DNA of 64,000 nucleotides from contig CM071599.1 in assembly GCA_036435485.1 (NCBI GenBank), forward strand, positions 4,490,803 through 4,554,802, in the 5' to 3' direction. The DNA is from Saposhnikovia divaricata. Its lineage: Eukaryota; Streptophyta; Magnoliopsida; Apiales; Apiaceae. Shown one piece after another: positions 56,654-64,000 of the stretch (positions are counted from its first letter, which is position 1; each line of letters begins with the position of its first letter). The notes below the pieces were generated by a model. The model worked only from the letters and a program-made list of their open reading frames with translations, was not told the origin of the DNA and searched no databases. A program made the position numbers and the translations under genes.

Positions 56654-58472
56654 CTGTACAAGATTTCCCAATAAACAACATGGATATAAGTTGGTTGGTT
56701 TTCAAATAATATCTGTTCTATCAGTAGTAAGAATTTATATATTCTAATATATATTCAACTGACAGTCAAGATGTCTGATTACTCGATATCATTATGATTA
56801 CCAGGATGTCAGTTGGTTGCAGACGAGTGTCGTAGTGATTTGGAAGCAGATGTTGGTGCGGAGCTCAATTCAGAAATAATCCAGTTATGTCATTAGCAAG
56901 TCTTACTGCTTCATTATATTCCCTTGGCCATGAATCATAGAGAAGCCATTATTCTGAAAAGATTTGCAGCACATTGGTGGATGAGTTAACTATGGAAATT
57001 CGTATCTAACAAATATATACATATATGTGCAGGGGAAAAATTGTCATTCTATGTTGAACAAAGTGCATGCTGCAGTATTTTATAGATAACAGATTCCAGT
57101 TTTGTGATATTGTGTTGGATAATAGCATGGATCTTTAATAAGATAACATCATCCTATACATATTTCAGAAAAAAAAAATCATAATCTATGGGGACTGTTT
57201 GTACATTCTATCGCACTCAATAATAATACACACACATTTGCATCTTTAACTATATATTATAAGAATCATGTTAGTATATATTGAAACAAAATTTAACACG
57301 CAATTGTAATAGTAGTTATTGCAGCAGCCAAAAAGATAGCACATATTTATAGGGAATTACAACTTAGAATTGCGCAAGTGTTGTGCAGATTCGTGCAGGG
57401 TGGGAAGCTGATAATGTCTCAGACCAGATGTAGCCTACATCAGTAAAATTACATCTGGATTAGGAGAATAATTTGACGACAGCTTCATGCGTAGTAAATA
57501 ATCACATGGATGAGTTATCTCCAATACAGATTCACCGAGTCTCGTAATTTCTAAGAGTATTTTCATGCTTCAGTAAAAATATTTTTTATGAGCTTATTCT
57601 TTTCATGCATTTAGTATTTTCATGCTATCTGAACTGAGCGAAAACAATAGGTTACAAACTCTTGCGGATCTATTTTTTTTGTATTTTATAAACGTGCACT
57701 AAAGGGATCAAAACAATGTTTTACTTTATTACTTTTTCCTTCTTTCGTTTGACAAGAAAACTTTAGTACTTTGCCTTGTATCAGACTTCTCCTATCATTT
57801 CAAATAAAAAAAAAATACCTTTTAAAGGATGCAATAATTCCATGTAAAGGGCAAGCTATAACATCAAGATCTTCCTCCTGCACAAGCACAACATATTAAA
57901 ACAACATGTTTTTTACCATGTGTATTGTTGTAACATATTTATGTCTACATTTATATGTAATCGGGATCGAGTGGTAAAAGACATATGTATGTAACGATAG
58001 GATGAAGAAGACATCACCCTTTGATAGCTAAATTGTCCGCGAATAAAAGACATCGTCAATGATACCAATAACCTAATCAGAGGCACCTATTGCAATCAAG
58101 CAAACACCTTTTCCCTTTTCAACTTGCCATATAGCAGACGGGAATGCCTGAAGTGGGAGTGGAGAATCAGTTGTACAAAACATACATATATCTAACAAAT
58201 GGCACTGAACTGACTGTTGAGTTGGAATATAATGTCTCACAAACCTATATGTTGCACTATTATATATAGAAATACGTTGTTTTTTATTTATCCTCAAATT
58301 GACTATAACCCTAAAATATTGATGCAATAAATTGTACTTAGCTGCGATGGTTACATCTATTTATTGATAAAACCAAATATTTATGTACACAACGAAGTCA
58401 AAAAATGAGGGAGGCAGGGGATTTAATAACCGAAATAGCTTAAGCCTTATATACTAAAGAATCCTAAAGAGA
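56654..58472. other. DNA upstream of SDR exons
   Basis: I expected the first SDR exon here on the - strand but could not find a convincing Rossmann motif. A 50-base stretch at 57,830-57,880 is bordered by AG and GT on the - strand and is open, but matches nothing I know. Nothing else is seen. Confidence 0.35.
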
Positions 58473-59110
58473 CACTACGCCAAAAACGCTCAAATGCAAC
58501 GCCATGTTTAATGTTGCTTTAGGCCAAAAAAGCGTTGCATTAGACCAAATGCAACACCAGGGGGCGTTGCATTCGAGACCGTCTCGTTAGACCCCATAAT
58601 CCAACGCTTTTTGGCATCTAAAGTAACAACAATAAACGTTGCATCTGACATGTAATGCAACACCACAGCAAGCAAATGCAACACCAAAGAGGCGTTGTAA
58701 TTGACATTAGACATAGTTCCAATTCCACGTCACGAATGTGGGCCCCACAAGGATGCCACATCAGCAATGGGTCCAGCTAGCATGCCACGTAGGCAACAGT
58801 CCAGTTGGCATGCCACGTCATCAACAGTCCAGCTGGCATGCCATGTCAGCATGTGGGGGCCCACTTGCCATGTCAGCATGTGGGGCCCACTTTCCATGTT
58901 AGCAATGGGGCCTGCCATGCCATGTCAGTAGTGGGTCCCACATGCCACGTCAGTAGTGGGTCCTACAGCCATGTAATGCAACGCTATTATTTACTTTTTA
59001 AAACACTAGAATCTTATTAAATGCAACACTATATTTACCAAATGCAACACTAAAATATCTAATGCAACACTGAAAATATCAAATGCAACGCTTTAATTAA
59101 AATTTCTGCA
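58473..59110 (+). mobile_element. CACTA-like transposon terminus with subterminal repeats
   Basis: It starts CACTACGCCAAAAACGC, the form of a CACTA (En/Spm) terminal inverted repeat. Within 600 bases there are about a dozen copies, in both orientations, of a word like AAATGCAACGC / GCGTTGCATT, as expected of transposase-binding subterminal repeats. The opposite terminus (ending in TAGTG) was not found in the window, so length and TSD are unknown. Host-gene fragments lie inside, from 59.8 kb on. Confidence 0.6.
58740..58970 (+). repeat. GC-rich minisatellite in CACTA-like end
   Basis: About eight or nine diverged units of roughly 25-30 bp built on TGCCACGTCAGCANNGGGNCC. Clearly richer in G/C than the surroundings. 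The ACGTCA words could bind bZIP factors, but that is only a motif match. Confidence 0.8.
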
Positions 59111-59862
59111 ATATTCTATTTCTTACATAAAGAAACCCATCAAAATACATTCAAAGCCATCCAAAACATTCAACCAGCCACCAAATAGTTACAATCATCC
59201 ACACCAACATCATACTAATACCTAATAAAACCATTACTAATACATTCAAAAGGAATATTCCAACATCATACTAAAATTAACAAGCACATACGATTAAGTC
59301 AAAATTTTAAGAGTACAAAATGACCATGTTTAAGTATCAGGGCCAATCAACTTCTCTTTGCTTTTCAGGTACATTCGCTTCAACAAGTGGCTGTGACTCG
59401 GTTGCATTCATTTTGCTATGCTGCTTAACAGCACATCTGTTCAACAATCTCCTCCTTCCGTGAATTCTGTTTTACATTTCTGCAAAACAGAAAACAAATA
59501 GCCATAAATAGAAGTAGCTGTAAATAAAAATAGCCGTACAAATTATTCTTCCAAAGTCTATAAACCAGCTACTAATTACTAGTCACGACACAATATAGTA
59601 ACATGTAACAGTGGAACACTTTATGTCACAATAATACAAATCATCGGCCTAAGTGATACTAATCAACAGTTTGAATTCTTAATTAGTTTACATTTAAGCA
59701 TGTATGGTAACCCTGAAATATATATCCAGACTCCAGAGGCTGTACTCATGAGATCCTCTAAAGCATATAAGTTGTACCACTATCTTCTTCCAAATTTGCA
59801 AAGTATGGCATGTTCTTTGTTCAGAAAGTAGTTTCATAAAATAACTAACCGAAAGTCCTTAC
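59111..59862 (-). other. element interior, one short open frame
   Basis: On the - strand, 59,465-59,340 is an open stretch ending RRRLLNRCAVKQHSK...EANVPEKQREVDWP and a stop. It could be the last exon of an unknown gene. I do not recognise it. The rest of this stretch shows nothing. Confidence 0.35.
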
Positions 59863-60003
59863 CCCCATAAACATAACAGCCTCTATCCTAGCTTCCTCAG
59901 TTTGTGGGACATGCATATTCATCTCACCACCATCAAAATCAGCATTGTAAGGATTGAAAACTGACTCATTGAATCGTAATGTACGCCATGGCATTATTCT
60001 TAC
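59863..60003 (-). pseudogene. NRPC1: exon of RNA polymerase III largest subunit, captured
   Basis: A single 141-bp exon (47 codons) with intact borders: acceptor TTTGTCTGTAG and donor GTAAGG. It encodes MPWRTLRFNESVFNPYNADF followed by DGGEMNMHVPQTEEAR, the active-site segment of the largest RNA polymerase subunit. MPWRTLRFNESV and MNMHVPQTEEAR fit the Pol III subunit best. The universal catalytic motif NADFDGD reads NADFDGG here, so the third Mg-binding Asp is lost. No other exon of the gene is near, so this is a fragment, not the gene. Confidence 0.8.
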
Positions 60004-60192
60004 CTACAGACAAATATATGAACAATTCTAATCAAATGAGGAATGCAAACTTTCAACAAACTGGTAATTTGAGTAGCTTATAAATTCATTCACCCTATGG
60101 CACATGATCGACATTTGATCATGAAATGATATACACCTTAACGCCCAGCAGGAATAATTTACAGGGATTATCACAAACAGGCAGTACAGGCT

Positions 60193-60980
60193 CTAATTTT
60201 CAGCTAAAAGTAAATAAAACATTGCATTCAACACATGAACAAGAGTTGCAGGAAGTGCAGCAAATCCAAGACCATAGGACATAGCAAAAAGAGTGCTCAT
60301 GTATAGAGGTCCAGATTTCGAATATGAATTTTTGTCAAGATGAAAGTTGTGGGTTATAATTGAAGATATATTATACATTGAACCATCTAAACTGAAAAGG
60401 TCCCTGGAATAAATTGGGAAGTTCTTGGCATTATAAGCATTAGCCCACCAGTAAATGATTGGTATCAATTATCTTCGTTACTTCATCTACACTCATGACT
60501 TACAACTTTTACCATCTAAAAGCAAAAACACACCTAGGCAATCTGATACCATTACATTATTAACGTGTGATCCAGAAGTTAAAATTGTCAATCTTACGAT
60601 AAAAACATAAATTTAAACAATTATTTTATGAAAAGTAACAGTACAAGTATCACACAAATAAAATTAAAGAGAGATGAGAAAAAGAGAAAAGAACCTGAGT
60701 AGTAAGCATGAGAAGAAAGGCCGGGAAAATGTCCAACTTCCTCTTGTAAATAAGCTTAACAGCACAAAGATTATGAGTAGCATAAACAGTTCCAGCACCA
60801 GAATTAGCAAATATTGTATTAGGATAACACAACACATGAGAGAATACCAAGAACCCACATTCTGAATGTAAGCACAGGCATGTTTGGATCATCTGTTTGT
60901 GTAACTGTTAAATCCACTTGCTTTATTCCTGTTGTACTCTCGTGATCATCCATGGCTAGATGTTCAGATATGTCACCCAT
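60193..60980 (-). pseudogene. oligopeptide transporter (OPT) fragment, internally deleted
   Basis: Two pieces. The first (60,980-60,695) begins ATG and reads QVDLTVTQTDDPNMPVLTFR then WVLGILSCVV, the N-terminal start of plant OPT transporters. It then jumps, with a frame change, to FANSGAGTVYATHNL and YKRKLDIFPAFLLMLTTQ, omitting about 100 residues, and ends at an intron-like GT. The second (60,470-60,193) reads YWWANAYNAKNFPIYS and FAMSYGLGFAALPATLVHVL, a membrane-rich later part. OPT proteins import peptides or metal chelates across the plasma membrane. This copy cannot work. Confidence 0.75.
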
Positions 60981-63900
60981 TGTATATTTTACTCTGTCCC
61001 TTGTATTATTTGTGGAACTTGAAATTTATATAGGGAGAAAGAGTTTGTATTAGGAGTGGATATGGATTAAAGATTCGCGTGTGTATTGAATATGTGTGAT
61101 TGAGTCCAAGTTGTAATAACCCTAACTTTAGCCAAGCTACAGTGATCACATGAATAGTAAATTTCGAGGATTTAGAGAAAGGGTATATAAGTACTCCATA
61201 ATGGAAAAGGAAAAGGAATAAACAGAAACCATACTAGTGTTGTACATTGAAAATAAGAGACTCGAAATGACGAAGGATTTCAGAAATTCCTAAAGATGGA
61301 TTTTTGAGGATTTAGACTTCCAAAGAACTTCTATTGGATATTGAGGAGCATGGAAACATTATAAGAATTATATATTGAGGAATTAGTGAATTTAGATTTA
61401 ACCAAGGGATTATTAAGTTAAGAGAATACCAATGGAATTTGGATTGTTAAATGATTTCAAAACCACTGAGATAATGAGGTACATTCGAAACGAACCACAA
61501 TTAGACGGATATGGAGATTAAGCAACCAAGATTAGTGTTATACCAAGGATGTATACCATATTAATAATTACAAAGACCATTAAATCACTAATTAGGAAAT
61601 CAAGAACAAAGAAATCACATGATCATCCAACAATGACATCATTAGTATGACATCATTTTCCACTAACCTTGATTAAGGGCAAATTAGTACTTTCACATAT
61701 TTTTATCCACAAATCTCTTCAAGCTTCTACTAAACTCTAGAATTATCAAGAATTTAGCAAGATAAGATCAAAAACCAACACCAAAATCTCCCATCTTCTT
61801 CATTTTCGGGTAAACCATACAGCAGTCCAGTAAAATGAGCATAACTCCTTCGTTTCTCAGCCGAATTTCGTGTTCTTTAGCTTTTTGGAAAGCCCATGAG
61901 ATGCTCTACAACTTTCATTTAGACGCCTCCTCCAGAAAACGTAGGTAAGACCTTCGTTTTTGCGATTCTTTCAGCTGAGTAAACAGTAACTTCGAATTTT
62001 TAACTTTGTTTTATGGTTTCTTTAGTTAATACAAGCTATACTAAGGTTGTTAAAGGTGTGCCCAAGGTTTATCAAGGATTTTTAAGGGTTATCAAAGCTT
62101 CAAGAAGGTATAATCATGCTTTCTCTTTTATGTTTATGATGGATATAGTTGTGTTTAGTGATTAAGTGGTATAAATGTTATGATTATGATGTTATAAGTG
62201 TTTGTAAGTGATTAAAGTTGATTTTGGAAGGAGTATGTGCTTGTAACCATGGTTGGTAAGATGACCACATGGTGTAGGTGATGGTGTATAAGGTGGATGA
62301 TTGATTTGGAGGAGTTTGATTTTGGAAAGTACGAAAATATAGCCGTTATAATGTCCGATTTTCGTTAGAACGAAATCTGCCCTGTTTTGTGACCCCTGTA
62401 TTCATACGGTACATCACTGCCTAGGTTACCAATTGACCATGAAATGATAGAGCTTAGTTCATAGATCGTTTCGATATAAGGTGCGTTAAAATCTGATGAA
62501 CGGTTTAGGAGAAAAGTCAGTTTTAGTGAAAGGTGTTCGAAAACCGAGAAACCGTAATTGTATCAACTTTGAGGCTATGATCAACCTACTTAGACATTTT
62601 TAAAAATTATGAAACTTTGGGATAATATGGTAGGGTAGTCAAAGAGACATTACCAGTTGATCTTGTAGTAAAAGTCGAAATCTATAATTTATGGGGATTT
62701 TTACAGTTAAGTGTGGTCGTTAGGAGAAATGGTGAAAAACCACTGAAACTTCGATTGAGCTTGTAAATGGTTAAGTCCTTGACCCTTTGGGGTAATAATA
62801 ATACGTTAAACATATGTTGAAGTGTAAAGGGTTTTGTTATACAAGAGGGTAGTGAGTAAGAGATGTGGTATTCTAATGACGGTCCTTTTGTGTTTATAGA
62901 AATTTCGGAGGAGGGACCAGCCATACTATCAGGATACAGAAACCAAGGCAAGATCTTTTCTATCCCTACTTGGAAAACTATTTATCTTCAAAGAAACTTG
63001 ATTTCATGGAATATATATGTGATGCTATTATTACTATATTGTGAAGAAATTGTCTTCCTTGAGTATTGATATTGAAAAGAAAGGTATACGAAGATGTATA
63101 TGAATATGAATAGGGATATGAGTATGAGATGGATATGTATAGAGATGATTATGCATGAAGTGAACATGCCTTATGATTAAGAGAATATGAGAGAATGGTA
63201 TCAGTTATTATCTAAAGTAAATAAAAGAATGGTATCAATTGTTATCTAGGGTTATATGATTTATATTATTTTGCTAAAGATATTTTTTTTAAATATTGTC
63301 ATTTAATAAGTATTATTTGATTATTATCTACTATTTTTAAAAGTAGATGGAACAATATATATATATATATGTGTATATAAGAGAGCAAGATTTCTTCTAC
63401 TCTTACTTTAGAAAACTATTTTTTTTAAGTAAAATGATTTCTTGGAATATATATGTTTTTCTACGATGCTATACTGCTAAGGATTTATTTCCTGATTTTG
63501 AGAATTAAAGAAAGATAGATACGAATATGGATAGAGCGAATATACTTTATGTTCTAAAGGCATAATTGACTTTAATAATTATAGAAAAGATGTATGAGTC
63601 ATAATTAAAGTATTATGACATATGATTTAAAGGTGATGATAAATGTGAATGGAAATGTGAATGGAAATGGAAATGGAAATGGAAATGATAAATGTGAGTA
63701 GATAAATGATTTGACAAAAAGGGGGATTGCAACAGACTTGCGTAAGTGGCTGTGTCAGGGCTGTGTGCGACACGGTCCAGCATTTATTATTTTATTACGG
63801 CACGAAGATGCCAAGGGAGGATGTTAGCAGGTGGCCTTCCTCCAGGGATGATCTTCATTCCTTCTACCGGTAGTAAAAAGAGAGCAGGTACGATTAGGCG

Positions 63901-64000
63901 ACTGATCATCGTCCTAACGTATCAGGCGACAGCAGATATCCCCAATGTTTTTGAAAAGAAAGAGTTGATAATGGTTTTCAGATTTATATGCTGAAACCAA
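60981..64000. other. unassigned repeat-like DNA to window end
   Basis: No gene I can support. A stretch near 61,830-61,950 (CATAACTCCTTCGTTTCTC..., CTACAACTTTCATTT) is of the kind found next to or in gypsy LTRs. A (GGAAAT)n-like run lies at 63,645-63,690 and an (AT)n at about 63,355. AAAAAGGGGGA near 63,716 resembles a polypurine tract, so an LTR could start here. I cannot confirm it. Confidence 0.35.

Noticed and set aside
58073..58327. Possible first SDR exon (GVCLIAIGASD against VVTGANKGIG)
   Set aside because: Only a vague resemblance, with a stop and extra residue in the glycine motif; not enough to call the cofactor-binding exon.

Overview
The window is plant nuclear DNA, most likely from a eudicot. 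It is AT-rich, its few host genes have GT-AG introns, and most of it is old and young LTR retrotransposons, several nested inside each other, plus small DNA transposons. I cannot name the species. No bacterial-type operons, rRNA, CRISPR or intact tRNA genes are visible.

Left part (1-42 kb) is one retrotransposon nest. The oldest visible layer is a Ty3/gypsy element of the Tat type, + strand, about 23.35-42.3 kb. It has a dual RNase H and an antisense gene between pol and the 3' LTR. Four later events split it. (1) An Athila-type Ty3/gypsy element on the - strand (15.76-23.35 kb, gag and protease only) lies in its protease region. (2) A full-length Ty1/copia element (24,214-32,133, TSD tcaac, near-identical 1107-bp LTRs) lies in its reverse transcriptase. 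(3) A solo Athila-type LTR (32,574-34,894) lies between RT and RNase H. (4) A 511-bp hAT-type MITE lies inside that solo LTR. The Athila element was in turn invaded by SIRE-like Ty1/copia sequences (1-18.17 kb). These are a mosaic: one broken gag-pol (with its own hAT MITE), three partial copies of the extra ORF that follows pol, a separate gag, and several LTR fragments. They end in an LTR-flank-LTR-flank-LTR tandem array. The left halves of the SIRE, Athila and Tat elements lie outside the window.

Right part (42-64 kb) is gene-bearing. A two-exon type III polyketide synthase (chalcone synthase superfamily, 389 residues) at 43,549-45,043 looks intact. It has the classical Cys60 intron and the Cys-His-Asn triad but an altered active-site cavity. 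A truncated relative lies 3 kb downstream. A short-chain dehydrogenase/reductase gene on the - strand (50.4-56.65 kb) has one in-frame stop and a 4.9-kb copia element in an intron. From 58,473 a CACTA-like terminus with many subterminal repeats is followed by - strand pieces of two unrelated host genes: an exon of the RNA polymerase III largest subunit with a mutated catalytic motif, and an internally deleted oligopeptide transporter. This looks like gene-fragment capture. The last 3 kb are unassigned repeat-like DNA.

The only gene I would call probably functional is the polyketide synthase. The SDR gene is close to intact, and the two full-length copia elements carry only a few lesions.
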